A DNA stretch of 64,000 bases, from contig CANLRB010000021.1 of the NCBI GenBank assembly GCA_947493455.1, positions 1-64,000 of the forward strand. The letters run 5' to 3'. How positions within the stretch are numbered: position 1 is the first letter of the stretch; every line of letters starts with the position of its first letter. The position numbers and the translations under genes are program-made. Source of the stretch: an uncultured Pseudoalteromonas sp. GTDB lineage: Bacteria > Pseudomonadota > Gammaproteobacteria > Enterobacterales > Alteromonadaceae. This document shows positions 16,994 to 26,093 of the stretch, one piece after another. The notes under the pieces are model-generated. The model saw only the letters and a program-made list of their open reading frames with translations, had not been told where the DNA came from and did not search any database.

Positions 16994-18114
16994 TGGTGGA
17001 TGGATTGAGTGTAGTGCACATCTCGACTGTGCACCCTGTTTTTGATAACCGTATTTTTTATAAAGAGTGCTCATCTCTTGCTGAGAATGGTTGGCAAGTG
17101 ACCTTGGTAGCTACGTCAAAAGAGGATTTTGTAAAAAATGGTGTCAAGGTCAGAGGATTACGAGAACAAACAGGTCTAATTGGTCGATTCAAAAAGATTT
17201 GGCAAGCATATAAAATTGCGCGTAGCTGCGATGCGAATATTATTCACCTTCATGACCCTGAGCTATTACTTATAAAACCCTTGTTGAGGTTGAGTGGTAA
17301 GCTTGTTGTTTATGATGCGCATGAGCACTTTTCTCAGCAAATATTGATAAAAAACTGGCTGCCAGCAATTATTCGAAAGCCGCTTAGTTTTGCTATGGCT
17401 ATGTATGAGAGAATGTTTATCGGGCGCGGTCCAGTGGTCTTTGCTGAGGATGATTATATTCATGCTTATCCCTATGTAAATAAGTATAAGGTGGCTTTAA
17501 ACCTGCCTGATTTGCAAAAAATTACAAATATTGACGAGTCAAAATATAAAGATTTTACGGCAGTCGGATATTTGGGGGGAGTGACTGAAGCGCGCGGATG
17601 TTTAAAAGTACTTGAAGCGCTTGTGGAAATAAAAAAACAATCAAAAGAGCCAATCGGCTATGTTTGTATTGGTCGATTCGAGTCAAAGCCTTTACAAGAC
17701 AAAATGGAGCAGTTAGGTGCTAAGTTAGATTTCTATTTTGCACCTGGGTTTATGCCGTTTGAAGACGGGATTAAGTATATAGCGCGTTGTCATATAGGCA
17801 TGGCACTTCTTGATCGAACGCCAAACTATGTTGCTTCCTATCCGACGAAAATCTTTGAATATATGGCTTTAGGTATCCCTTTCATCGTCTCGGATTTCCC
17901 GATAAATGAAGCCATTGTGAATGAAAATAATTGTGGTATTGCAGTCGACCCAGACGATAAAGATGCATTAATGGAATCTCTCAATTTATTATTAAATTCG
18001 GATGATGTTCGCCAGCGATTTGGTGAGTCAGGTAAATTGAATAGCGGTAAATATGAGTGGAATAAGCAACTAGAACATATCATTGATGGTTATCATCAAT
18101 GGCAAAAAAGCTAG
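16993..18114 (+). CDS. GT4-family glycosyltransferase
   Basis: A 373-aa GT-B transferase. The N-terminal acceptor domain has H-I-S-T-V-H-P-V-F-D-N-R-I-F-Y-K-E and an H-L-H-D-P-E-L motif typical of the family. The C-terminal half holds the nucleotide-sugar site, with S-Y-P-T-K-I-F-E-Y-M-A-L-G-I-P-F near residues 280-296. The start chosen is the ATG overlapping the previous stop (TAATG); an upstream TTG extension is only a shadow of the export gene. It is a cytosolic enzyme building the undecaprenyl-linked repeat unit. Donor unknown. Confidence 0.88.
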   Translation: MVDGLSVVHISTVHPVFDNRIFYKECSSLAENGWQVTLVATSKEDFVKNGVKVRGLREQTGLIGRFKKIWQAYKIARSCDANIIHLHDPELLLIKPLLRLSGKLVVYDAHEHFSQQILIKNWLPAIIRKPLSFAMAMYERMFIGRGPVVFAEDDYIHAYPYVNKYKVALNLPDLQKITNIDESKYKDFTAVGYLGGVTEARGCLKVLEALVEIKKQSKEPIGYVCIGRFESKPLQDKMEQLGAKLDFYFAPGFMPFEDGIKYIARCHIGMALLDRTPNYVASYPTKIFEYMALGIPFIVSDFPINEAIVNENNCGIAVDPDDKDALMESLNLLLNSDDVRQRFGESGKLNSGKYEWNKQLEHIIDGYHQWQKS

Positions 18115-18158
18115 TGTATTGTGTTTAGATTATTGCTCAATAAAATGTAGGAAAAGTA

Positions 18159-19079
18159 GTGAATAATGAAATCAAGTTGTTAGATTTGCTTGCATATTTG
18201 TGGTCAAGAAAATGGCAAATAATATTGGTATCAGGTGGTGCTGCGGCGTTATTTGTAATCTATCTTTTATTTTTACCAAATAAATATACGTCAACAACGG
18301 CCTTTCTTGCAGTAAATAAAGAAAGTGAAGGAGGATTGGCGAGCTTAGCGTCGAGTTTTGGCGGCGTCGCGTCTCTTGCAGGAATAAACTTGGGTGGTGG
18401 TGACAGTGCAGTCGTCGAGGCTGAGTTTATGCTTACTTCTAATAGCTTTTTGATTGATGTTGTGAATAAGTATGGCTTTTTACCACAAGTTGTTGCTGCG
18501 GAGCGTTATAGTTTCGATACGAATGAGATTTCATATAATCTAGACGATTATGATCCGGTTGCAAAAAAGTGGTTATTTGATGATTTGCGTTATAGTCATC
18601 GTACGAAAGGACCAAGTGAATGGTACATTGCAACTAAACTAAATGAAATGATCTCCTTATCAAAGGATGATTTAACTGGGTTGCTAAAATTAAGGGTTGA
18701 ACATGTATCTCCTGGATTTGCACAAGAATTCTCGGTTTTATTGATTAGTGAGTTGAATGAGCTCATGCGAAAAAGAGAAGCTGAGCGAATTGACAATAGA
18801 TTGACATTTTTACATAACCAGTTAGACACTAGTAAAAATGTTGAAGTGAATACAGCTATTTATTCTTTAATCGAGCAACAAATTAAAAAGAAAATGCTCT
18901 CAGATACGAGTGATGATTTTGCGTTTCGTATTATAGAAAAAGCCAACTACCCAGAAAAGAAGTCATCACCTCTTAGGGCTATTTTATTGGTTGTTTTTTC
19001 TATAGTTATGTTTATCGGCGTGTTGTTTCTTTATATGCTTTTATTTGCCTATCAACAACATAAGCAACGTGAGTCATAA
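18159..19079 (+). CDS. wzz: Chain-length determinant (Wzz, polysaccharide co-polymerase)
   Basis: A 306-aa inner-membrane protein with the Wzz plan: a short cytoplasmic N-terminus (I-K-L-L-D-L-L-A-Y-L-W), TM1 at about 20-38, a large periplasmic region and TM2 at about 275-298 preceded by the Y-P-E-K-K-S-S-P-L-R-A motif. It has no C-terminal tyrosine kinase domain and no separate kinase or phosphatase gene is nearby, so it is an O-antigen/ECA-like PCP rather than a Wzc. GTG start with an AGGAAAA site. It sits between the export and polymerase genes and sets polymer length with Wzy. Confidence 0.9.
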   Translation: MNNEIKLLDLLAYLWSRKWQIILVSGGAAALFVIYLLFLPNKYTSTTAFLAVNKESEGGLASLASSFGGVASLAGINLGGGDSAVVEAEFMLTSNSFLIDVVNKYGFLPQVVAAERYSFDTNEISYNLDDYDPVAKKWLFDDLRYSHRTKGPSEWYIATKLNEMISLSKDDLTGLLKLRVEHVSPGFAQEFSVLLISELNELMRKREAERIDNRLTFLHNQLDTSKNVEVNTAIYSLIEQQIKKKMLSDTSDDFAFRIIEKANYPEKKSSPLRAILLVVFSIVMFIGVLFLYMLLFAYQQHKQRES

Positions 19080-19082
19080 TAC

Positions 19083-20312
19083 GTGCGAGACTTTTCGGTA
19101 GCACTGCTTTTGATGAGTGGGATCTTAAAGGCGCAGTTTATAATTCTTGCGCCTTGGGTTCCCGACTTAACTTTGATAGCTTTGGGGCTTTTTTTATTAT
19201 CGATTCTTAAATCAAGCAACCATTTTACTCGCGTTCATTTTAGTGTTTTTCAAATTACAGCACTGACGGTTTTTATCTTCTTCTGTCTCTCTATTATTTT
19301 TAGTGCGTTATATTCTCCGAGTGAGTTTGCATTAACGAAAATCAGGAAGTTCATATTAGTTATTTTCATATTTTTAATTGGATTTTTTGGCAAAGAAATT
19401 AATTTAAAAGTTCTGACCAAATATTATGTCGCTCTGACAGTCTTTTCGAGTTGTATGTTTTTGTATATCTTCCCGAAGCTACGGTTGGGGTTACTTGGTG
19501 AAGAAGCTGAGTTTTACAAAGGTTCATATTTAAACTTCGGAGATTCGTGTGCTATCTCATTAATCCTTATGTTTTTGATGATCAAGCGCCGCAACCCAAT
19601 ATTTTACTTGTCAGCTATTCTACTTTTTTTCGCGCTCGTCTTATCTGGAGCAAGAGCACCGCTTCTGTTACTTGTAATGTTAGGTTCTCTGGCCATGAGT
19701 CTAAATGTTATATCCGCTCTAATACAAAATAAGGGAATCAATGCGTTTAAGTTTGTCGCGTTGATTTTTGCTAGTAGCATCTTTTTTGTCTCTACTGTCG
19801 TGACGTTTAATCCTGCTAAATATCAAAATACAGAGATAGTTAAAACATTAACGTTAAGTATCGAGCGCTTTTCGTTATTACTTAAAGATGATAAAGGGTC
19901 TTCTGTTAATGTGCGGCTCACACTTATAAATGGTGCTGTCGATATTATCGAAAGTGAGCCATTTACGGGGGTAGGACTTGCCGCATATAGTAAAGTAGCG
20001 CTGAAAGAGGACAGTTTAAAATATCCACATAACTTGTTTTTGGAGGTCTGGGCTGAGAGCGGGATAATCGCCCTAGTATTAATTGTAGCGCTTATTGCCT
20101 TAGTGTTTTATGCAGTGACTGTACTGAGGTTTGAACCAGCACTTGTATTGTTGATAAGTTACTGTGTTCTTAACTCCTTAAAATCCCAGTCATATTCAGA
20201 TAATCGAGTCATGTTCTTTTGGTTCGGCTTAGCAATAGCACTTAGCGCATATTCTAAGGTAACAAAAAGTCACAGGCAGAAATTGACTGGGCGCGAGATA
20301 GCTAAGGCGTAA
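19083..20312 (+). CDS. wzy: O-antigen/EPS polymerase, Wzy-like
   Basis: A 409-aa polytopic inner-membrane protein with about 10-11 hydrophobic helices. The large periplasmic loop carries the Wzy_C/O-antigen-ligase signature G-V-G-L-A-A-Y followed by P-H-N-L-F-L-E-V-W-A-E-S-G-I, near residues 297-330. The conserved R of the preceding loop (S-G-A-R-A-P) is also present. It starts with GTG three bases after wzz, so the two are cotranscribed. It would link repeat units delivered by the flippase that follows. A ligase role cannot be excluded from sequence, but the context favours polymerase. Confidence 0.88.
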   Translation: MRDFSVALLLMSGILKAQFIILAPWVPDLTLIALGLFLLSILKSSNHFTRVHFSVFQITALTVFIFFCLSIIFSALYSPSEFALTKIRKFILVIFIFLIGFFGKEINLKVLTKYYVALTVFSSCMFLYIFPKLRLGLLGEEAEFYKGSYLNFGDSCAISLILMFLMIKRRNPIFYLSAILLFFALVLSGARAPLLLLVMLGSLAMSLNVISALIQNKGINAFKFVALIFASSIFFVSTVVTFNPAKYQNTEIVKTLTLSIERFSLLLKDDKGSSVNVRLTLINGAVDIIESEPFTGVGLAAYSKVALKEDSLKYPHNLFLEVWAESGIIALVLIVALIALVFYAVTVLRFEPALVLLISYCVLNSLKSQSYSDNRVMFFWFGLAIALSAYSKVTKSHRQKLTGREIAKA

Positions 20313-20315
20313 TTA

Positions 20316-21542
20316 ATGAATTTAACAAATTACGTAAAAAGTTTTATAACGTTGCTAAAAGGGAACATGCTTGCGCATATTATTACCTTGGCGATGTTGC
20401 CCATCATATCGCGTTTGTATACCCAAGAATCTTTTGGCTATTTGGCTGTACTGCTTAGTCTAAGTGGTGTTTTAGCTTCGATTATTATGCTTAGGCTTGA
20501 ACTGTCAGTGTTTAATACTGACAATGCTGAAGAACTATCACATGCATTTATTGCAGCATTAAAAATTGGTATTTGTTTTTTTATCGTATTGCAAATAGCT
20601 GCGTTTTCTTTCGGTTCCTACGGCGCTCGTTTGTTAGAAGTTCCAAGCGAAGTCATTTATTTTGTTCCTTCGGCAGCTTTTTTGTTAGCGCTTTTTAATT
20701 TGCTTAGCAATATTAGTGTAATACAAGAGCGTTACAAACTTGTTGCGAAGGTTAAAGTGATCCGCAGTGTCGCGTTAGCTGGCATTCAAGTCATTGTTTG
20801 TTCATGGTCAAAAGGGCTCGTGTTTGCAGAAGTGATTAGCCGGCTCTTTGGCATGCTACAGTTAGGTAAAAGTTTTTTTCTTCAAACGAAAAAATATAGG
20901 CAAAGTTTTGTGCTCATCAAGACAGTGCAAAAGTTTAAAAACTTTCTTAAGTTCTCTGTTTTATCGGGTGGCGTAAATACATTATCAATGCAATTACCGA
21001 GTTTGTTTATTGCTTATCACTTTGGCGCAGTAGCAGCTGGTGTTTATTTAATGACAAACCGTATTATTGCGATTCCTCTGGCGTTGGCTGGTCAATCAAT
21101 GTCTCAGGTTTTTTCGAGTAAATTAAAAGGCGTAACGGAACAACATCAACGCCTTTTATTTATGAATCAAGTCGTCGGTAAAGGCTTACTTATTTCCATT
21201 GCTTTGTTCACCTTTATAGTGGTCAGCGCCCCTTTATTAATTCCTATTGTATTAGGTAAAAGTTGGCAGCCAGTAAGTGACTTTTTACTTTATTTAGCAC
21301 CTATGTTTTGCGCTCAATTAGCTGTTTTTCCTATTAATAATGTTTTAAATATGCTCAATAAGCAAAAAGTATTGCTGGCCTGGGACATCGCGCGAATATC
21401 TTGTCTATTGCTATGTTGCTTTATTTCTATATATTACTCATGGTCCATTGATACTTTTTTAGTTTGCTACAGTGGAGTTATGCTTGCTTTTTATGCTTTT
21501 TTATATCTAATAACACGACGGGAATTGATTAATGCGAGTTAG
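20316..21542 (+). CDS. wzx: Repeat-unit flippase, Wzx-like (MOP superfamily)
   Basis: A 408-aa inner-membrane protein with about 12 hydrophobic helices and the polysaccharide-biosynthesis/MATE-like pattern: A-M-L-P-I-I-S-R-L-Y-T-Q-E-S-F-G-Y in helix 1-2 and later L-S-G-G-V-N-T-L-S. It moves the lipid-linked repeat unit to the periplasm. It starts 3 bp after wzy and overlaps the following lipoprotein gene by 11 bp, which shows a tightly packed operon. Confidence 0.92.
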   Translation: MNLTNYVKSFITLLKGNMLAHIITLAMLPIISRLYTQESFGYLAVLLSLSGVLASIIMLRLELSVFNTDNAEELSHAFIAALKIGICFFIVLQIAAFSFGSYGARLLEVPSEVIYFVPSAAFLLALFNLLSNISVIQERYKLVAKVKVIRSVALAGIQVIVCSWSKGLVFAEVISRLFGMLQLGKSFFLQTKKYRQSFVLIKTVQKFKNFLKFSVLSGGVNTLSMQLPSLFIAYHFGAVAAGVYLMTNRIIAIPLALAGQSMSQVFSSKLKGVTEQHQRLLFMNQVVGKGLLISIALFTFIVVSAPLLIPIVLGKSWQPVSDFLLYLAPMFCAQLAVFPINNVLNMLNKQKVLLAWDIARISCLLLCCFISIYYSWSIDTFLVCYSGVMLAFYAFLYLITRRELINAS

Positions 21543-22818
21543 TTTTATTGGTGCTCTAGTACTTATTTTGGGCGGCTGTTCAAGCGATACAGAAAAAAAG
21601 CTCCATAATGACCATTTTTTAGCACTATGGGAAAGTAATATTTCATACGCGACGTCAGAGCCATTGTGGTTGTCACATTCTGCATATGATGCTTCAACAA
21701 GTTTAATGCTACCAATGCATTACGCGTTTAAATACCCAGAACGTTTTAAAGAAGACCCGCGAATTCAGTTTAAAACTTTGATCGAAGACAGTGCTGTATA
21801 TGTCGATTTTACGACGTTCAACGGAACCGTTACAAAAGCGCAATACATTTACTTTATGTCTCAATATTTAAAGCTTGCCGCGCAACAAGGTGACTTTAAT
21901 TGGCAAGTAATTGAGCAGTTACAAGCTGAACTATTAGAAGCTTGGTTGTATGAAGATGCTTTTCATTGGGATAAGTCTCTCGAGCTGGAGGGTGTTAGAG
22001 GACGTTTGTTGTGGAATTTGTCAGGACCCGAAACGCGATTCAGTTTTTATCGCGCTGTCATAGATCAAGATTGGTTTACTTTATCAGCTTTGAATGATTT
22101 GGCTTATATCTATCAACTTGCAAATCTTCCAATACCTTTTGACAATACTGAGCTTCAAGAGATTTCTAAATTAATCTTGAGTCAGTTTGGAGAGTTTGAT
22201 GGACAAGCTTGGTATTTTCAACGTGGTACGTGGCACGACCATCGAGACTATGCATACGTTGGTCACGCAGAAATTGTTGATGACATGGAGCCAAAGCCTA
22301 TTGCCAATATAGGTATTGATTCTAGTCACCAACATCGAATGCCGCTGTGGTTAAAGTCGTTTGCTGATAACAATTTGCTTGAAGCTGACTTTTACCAAAC
22401 GTTAATGACGGGCTTTCGTTATGCTTATGAAAATAATGCGTTGGTGTCGATTGACTCTGAACAAGAATACTTACTTCTTCAAAATAACTTTATAACCGGA
22501 GAAAATGGCGTTTATCGCTACAATTATGTGACTCAAGGCGAAGGTAATGGATATGAGGCATATCAATTGTCAGGGACATTATATAGTGGTTATTACGCTT
22601 TTATGGACTCAAGCAAGTATCAAATCGCGATGGGAAAAATGTCCCAGCAATATCCTTTGTCAGAAAAAGCATTATCTTATTACTTAGGTCCCGGGACTAG
22701 TAGAGAGCAGCACCCATTATTTATCCCTTACAACTATTTTAATAACGGGTTTGCTGAGCTATTTAGTCGGGTTGCATTGTGTTATGATGCTGAGTTAAAT
22801 GAATGTGATTTGTTATAG
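21532..22818 (+). CDS. Uncharacterised lipoprotein in the Wzx/Wzy cluster
   Basis: A 428-aa exported lipoprotein. The signal sequence ends in the lipobox L-I-L-G-G-C at residue 16, followed by S-S-D, which favours the outer membrane. The mature part is helix-rich with many aromatic residues, repeated W/Y-H patterns and a H-D-H-R-D-Y segment. This recalls alpha/alpha-toroid glycan-active proteins such as heparinase-like or glucuronyl epimerase-like enzymes, but I cannot assign a family. Its start overlaps the flippase end by 11 bp. A role in modifying or trimming the polymer outside the inner membrane is inferred from context only. Confidence 0.75.
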   Translation: MRVSFIGALVLILGGCSSDTEKKLHNDHFLALWESNISYATSEPLWLSHSAYDASTSLMLPMHYAFKYPERFKEDPRIQFKTLIEDSAVYVDFTTFNGTVTKAQYIYFMSQYLKLAAQQGDFNWQVIEQLQAELLEAWLYEDAFHWDKSLELEGVRGRLLWNLSGPETRFSFYRAVIDQDWFTLSALNDLAYIYQLANLPIPFDNTELQEISKLILSQFGEFDGQAWYFQRGTWHDHRDYAYVGHAEIVDDMEPKPIANIGIDSSHQHRMPLWLKSFADNNLLEADFYQTLMTGFRYAYENNALVSIDSEQEYLLLQNNFITGENGVYRYNYVTQGEGNGYEAYQLSGTLYSGYYAFMDSSKYQIAMGKMSQQYPLSEKALSYYLGPGTSREQHPLFIPYNYFNNGFAELFSRVALCYDAELNECDLL

Positions 22819-22834
22819 TATTTAGAGATAGTAT

Positions 22835-24010
22835 ATGTTGAATACCCCTTTCAGCCCGTGGCCTAGTTTTTCACAAGAAGAAGCTGAAGCGGTCAAGAAT
22901 GTTTTATTGACGAATAAAGTTAATTATTGGACTGGCACTGAATGCCGTGAATTCGAAAAAGAGTTCGCTGCCTTTTCAGATTGCGAGTATGCCATTGCCG
23001 TTAGTAACGGTACTACAGCACTTGAACTTGCTTTAAAAGCTATTGGTATTAAACCAGGCGATGAAGTAATCATACCTTCTCGTACATTTTTAGCGACGGC
23101 GAGTAGTGTTGTGACTTGGGGCGGCGTACCTGTCTTTGCGGATGTCGCTCTTGATAGCGGCAATATTTCACCATGCGCTATTCGAAGTAAAATAACAGAA
23201 AAAACCAAAGCAATTATTGTTGTTCATTTAGCAGGCTGGCCTTGTGACATGGATGAAATTATGACAATTGCACAAGAGTTTGATATTAAAGTAATCGAAG
23301 ATTGTGCTCAGGCTCATGGCGCGGTGTATAAAGGCAGATCTGTTGGCAGTATTGGCGATGTCGGGTGTTGGTCATTTTGCCAAGATAAAATTATGACGAC
23401 TGGTGGTGAAGGTGGGATGGTCACTACTAATAATAAGTCTTATTGGCAGACAATGTGGTCGTTTAAAGATCACGGAAAAGACTATGATGCGGTTTATAAT
23501 ACCGAACACCCCCCTGGTTTTAGATGGTTGCATAACAGCTTTGGTAGTAATTATCGTATGACTGAAATGCAAGCAATTATTGGTCGAATTCAGCTGCGAA
23601 GAATGCCGTCATGGAAAGAGCAACGCACTGAAAATAGTAAAGCATTGTTGTCGGCACTTAACCAGCATAACTGTATTGAAATTCCTGAATTTCCAAATAC
23701 AAGTGAACACGCATTTTATAAATTATATGCGTATGTAAAGCCTGAATTGTTAAATTCAGGATGGAGTCGAGACCGCATAGTAGAACAAATCGTCGCGCAT
23801 GGCGTACCTTGTTATCAAGGTAGTTGCTCTGAAGTGTATCTGGAAAAAGCATTTGATAATACTGATTATCGGCCACAGAAACGATTGGCCAATGCCAAGC
23901 AACTTGGTGAAGTTAGTTTGATGTTTCTAGTCCATCCAACCTTAACAGCCACTGAAATTGATAAAACAACACAAGTGATTAATTCAGTGTTAGAGCAAGC
24001 GTCTCGTTAG
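22835..24010 (+). CDS. DegT/DnrJ/EryC1/StrS sugar aminotransferase
   Basis: A 391-aa PLP-dependent enzyme that transaminates a nucleotide-linked keto sugar. Family motifs: G-T-T-A-L-E-L-A-L-K-A near 55-65, the D-C-A-Q-A-H-G segment that binds the cofactor ring, and the Schiff-base lysine K185 in Q-D-K-I-M-T-T-G-G-E-G-G. Length is typical. Together with the 4,6-dehydratase encoded about 20 kb downstream and the formyltransferase three genes on, it most likely makes a 4-amino-4,6-dideoxy sugar, using glutamate as amino donor (inference). It acts in the cytosol. Confidence 0.92.
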   Translation: MLNTPFSPWPSFSQEEAEAVKNVLLTNKVNYWTGTECREFEKEFAAFSDCEYAIAVSNGTTALELALKAIGIKPGDEVIIPSRTFLATASSVVTWGGVPVFADVALDSGNISPCAIRSKITEKTKAIIVVHLAGWPCDMDEIMTIAQEFDIKVIEDCAQAHGAVYKGRSVGSIGDVGCWSFCQDKIMTTGGEGGMVTTNNKSYWQTMWSFKDHGKDYDAVYNTEHPPGFRWLHNSFGSNYRMTEMQAIIGRIQLRRMPSWKEQRTENSKALLSALNQHNCIEIPEFPNTSEHAFYKLYAYVKPELLNSGWSRDRIVEQIVAHGVPCYQGSCSEVYLEKAFDNTDYRPQKRLANAKQLGEVSLMFLVHPTLTATEIDKTTQVINSVLEQASR

Positions 24011-24018
24011 GTGTCAAA

Positions 24019-24612
24019 ATGTTAAAACGACTATTTGATATTTTTGTATCTGCAAGTGTATTGTTGATTCTTGCGCCAATCTTGCTCTTTGTAGCACTCT
24101 TAGTTGCAACAAAGTTGGGGCGACCTATTGTCTTTTCTCAAGCTCGCCCTGGGCTTAATGGTAAGGTTTTTACCATGTATAAATTTCGCTCTATGACTGA
24201 CGAACGAGATGAATCTGGGGAGCTACTTCCTGACAATGTTCGCTTAACCCCGTTTGGGCGCTTTCTCCGTTCGACATCGCTTGATGAATTACCTGAATTG
24301 TGGAATATATTGCGCGGGGATATGAGCTTAGTTGGCCCAAGGCCACTGCTTGTTCAATATTTACCTCTATACAATGATGAGCAGAAAAAACGTCATAATG
24401 TAAGACCTGGAGTGACAGGCTGGGCCCAGGTTAATGGTCGCAATGCGATTGCGTGGGATGAAAAATTTAAGTTAGATGTTTGGTATGTTGAAAATCAAAG
24501 CTTTTTGCTGGATATCAAGATTATCTTTTTAACTGTATTAAGAGTGGTTCAGCGCAAGGATATATCTGCTGAAGGTGAAGCTACAACCAAATATTTCGAA
24601 GGTAATAAGTAA
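24019..24612 (+). CDS. Initiating sugar-phosphate transferase, PglC-like
   Basis: A 197-aa monotopic phosphoglycosyl transferase of the small PglC type. It has one N-terminal membrane segment (about 8-30) followed by the catalytic core with K-F-R-S-M, S-L-D-E-L-P-E-L-W-N, G-D-M-S-L-V-G-P-R-P and R-P-G-V-T-G-W-A-Q-V-N-G-R-N. It transfers a sugar-1-phosphate from a UDP-sugar to undecaprenyl phosphate and so starts each repeat unit. PglC relatives prefer UDP-diNAcBac-like or other 6-deoxy amino sugars, which fits the aminotransferase next door. It lacks the N-terminal CoA-binding and multi-TM part of WbaP or WcaJ. Confidence 0.92.
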   Translation: MLKRLFDIFVSASVLLILAPILLFVALLVATKLGRPIVFSQARPGLNGKVFTMYKFRSMTDERDESGELLPDNVRLTPFGRFLRSTSLDELPELWNILRGDMSLVGPRPLLVQYLPLYNDEQKKRHNVRPGVTGWAQVNGRNAIAWDEKFKLDVWYVENQSFLLDIKIIFLTVLRVVQRKDISAEGEATTKYFEGNK

Positions 24613-24616
24613 TAAT

Positions 24617-24958
24617 ATGAAACAAACACTGCTTGCCGATTTTTGCACAGTAACAGAGCAAGGCCATCATATATATCAGCACTATATGAATCACGGGAAG
24701 GTATTTTTAGATGCGAAAAGGTTGTTTGAAAATAATATTAAAAAGAAACATATCTTAACAAAGCTGGAAACTTTGGGGGATGCAGATATTAATGCCGCAT
24801 GCCATTCATTAGTTGAGCATATTAGTGCTTGGCAATCACAGTGGAAAGCGCTTGAGTCTTCACTCAACCCACTTGATTCTGATGAATTTGTTTTCATCAG
24901 TCAGGTTCCTTACCCTAAGCACTCTGAAACTTTTTTATACGATTTATCGGGGGGGTGA
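24617..24958 (+). CDS. Uncharacterised 113-aa protein
   Basis: Not recognised. A soluble, mostly helical protein with several histidines (H-H-I-Y-Q-H-Y near 17-23) and no signal peptide. The start was taken at the ATG five bases after the transferase stop, since the longer frame merely overlaps that gene. The 3' end passes through a run of seven G just before the stop, a slippage-prone site, so the C-terminus could be affected by a sequencing or real frameshift. Position between the initiating transferase and the formyltransferase suggests a role in amino-sugar modification. Confidence 0.55.
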   Translation: MKQTLLADFCTVTEQGHHIYQHYMNHGKVFLDAKRLFENNIKKKHILTKLETLGDADINAACHSLVEHISAWQSQWKALESSLNPLDSDEFVFISQVPYPKHSETFLYDLSGG

Positions 24959-24965
24959 GTAGTAG

Positions 24966-25619
24966 ATGAAAGTATTATTTCTATCCAAGAAAGATGATCA
25001 GCATGCCGAAAGGGCTCTGGCATATATTCAAAACTTAGATTGGGAAGTTTTGTCTATTTTTGGTGAGTGGGGAGAAGCGCTTCCTGAAGAGGCGGCTAAT
25101 TGGGAAGGTGATTTAATTATTTCGTATTTATCACGCTGGATTGTTCCTGAATACTTACTAAATAGAGCAACAAAAGCAGCGATAAACTTTCATCCCGCAC
25201 CGCCTAATTACCCTGGCATTGGATGTATTAATTTTGCCTTATTTAATGATGAAGGAACTTTTGGTGCGACTTGCCATCATATGAAAGGAAAGGTTGATAC
25301 AGGGGATATCATAAAGGTAAGTCACTTCCCGGTGTTTGAAAAAGATACAATTGAGTCACTATTAAATAGAACTTATGACTACCAATTAATCTTATTTTAT
25401 GATGTTGTTAATTATTTCATTGAAAACAACAGATTTGCGAAGTCGACTGAGAAATGGACGAGAGAACCATATACGCGACAAGAATTTAATAAATTATTTG
25501 AAATTAAAATTGAGATGAGCAAGGATGAGGTAGAAAAAAGGATTCGTGCAATCAGTTATGGTCCATACCAGCCATGGTTAGAGCTTCATGGCAAAAAATT
25601 CTATTTTAACCCAGATTAA
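24966..25619 (+). CDS. Sugar N-formyltransferase (formyl_trans_N fold)
   Basis: A 217-aa formyltransferase of the methionyl-tRNA formyltransferase fold but without the tRNA-binding C-terminal domain. The catalytic Asn-x-His and Asp are visible as N74-F-H76-P-A-P-P-N-Y-P-G and D111-T-G-D. The donor would be N10-formyl-tetrahydrofolate. Relatives such as WbkC, VioF and FdtF formylate the 4-amino group of nucleotide-linked dideoxy sugars. That matches the aminotransferase three genes upstream, so the surface glycan probably carries an N-formylamino sugar (inference). Last gene of the Wzx/Wzy cluster. Confidence 0.88.
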   Translation: MKVLFLSKKDDQHAERALAYIQNLDWEVLSIFGEWGEALPEEAANWEGDLIISYLSRWIVPEYLLNRATKAAINFHPAPPNYPGIGCINFALFNDEGTFGATCHHMKGKVDTGDIIKVSHFPVFEKDTIESLLNRTYDYQLILFYDVVNYFIENNRFAKSTEKWTREPYTRQEFNKLFEIKIEMSKDEVEKRIRAISYGPYQPWLELHGKKFYFNPD

Positions 25620-25697
25620 TACACTACTAAGTGCTCTGTTATTGACGCTTGCTTTTAGTATTGGCTTTATAAATTAAAAACATGTAAGAGGTGAAAA

Positions 25698-26093
25698 GTG
25701 AAAAGAAAATTTGCTAATCGAGGATTTTCACTAGTTGAATTGCTTATTGTAATGATAATTATCGGTTTAATCGCGTCAATCGTAGGCCCTGCGATGTATG
25801 GCAAAGTAGATAGCTCAAAAGTTAAAACAGCCCAAGCGCAAATGCAAATGTTGGCGTCAGCAATCGACACATATCGTTTAGATAATGACGAATTCCCAGA
25901 AAATTTAGATGGTTTAGTTAAAACGACGGGTCGTTACTGGGATGGTCCCTATTTACCAAAAGATGTGCCTAACGATCCGTGGGATAATCCATATTTTTAT
26001 CAACGCACAGGGAGCAGCTATACATTGCAAAGTTTAGGACGCGATGGCAAGCAAGGTGGTGAAGACTTGGCGCAGGATATAGTGTACCGATGA
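25698..26093 (+). CDS. gspG: Major pseudopilin GspG of a type II secretion system
   Basis: A 131-aa prepilin. A 9-residue leader ends in N-R-G and is cleaved before F-S-L-V-E-L-L-I-V, with Glu at mature position 5, and is followed by the hydrophobic helix. The C-terminal domain has Y-R-L-D-N-D-E-F-P and W-D-G-P-Y-L-P-K-D-V-P-N-D-P-W-D-N-P-Y, the calcium-binding core of GspG. It forms the periplasmic pseudopilus that pushes folded substrates through the secretin. GTG start with an AAGAGG site. It comes first in this operon, unlike standard gsp operons, and about 80 bp after the polysaccharide cluster. A TTGACG / TATAAA pair with a long 20-bp spacer precedes it. Confidence 0.95.
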   Translation: MKRKFANRGFSLVELLIVMIIIGLIASIVGPAMYGKVDSSKVKTAQAQMQMLASAIDTYRLDNDEFPENLDGLVKTTGRYWDGPYLPKDVPNDPWDNPYFYQRTGSSYTLQSLGRDGKQGGEDLAQDIVYR

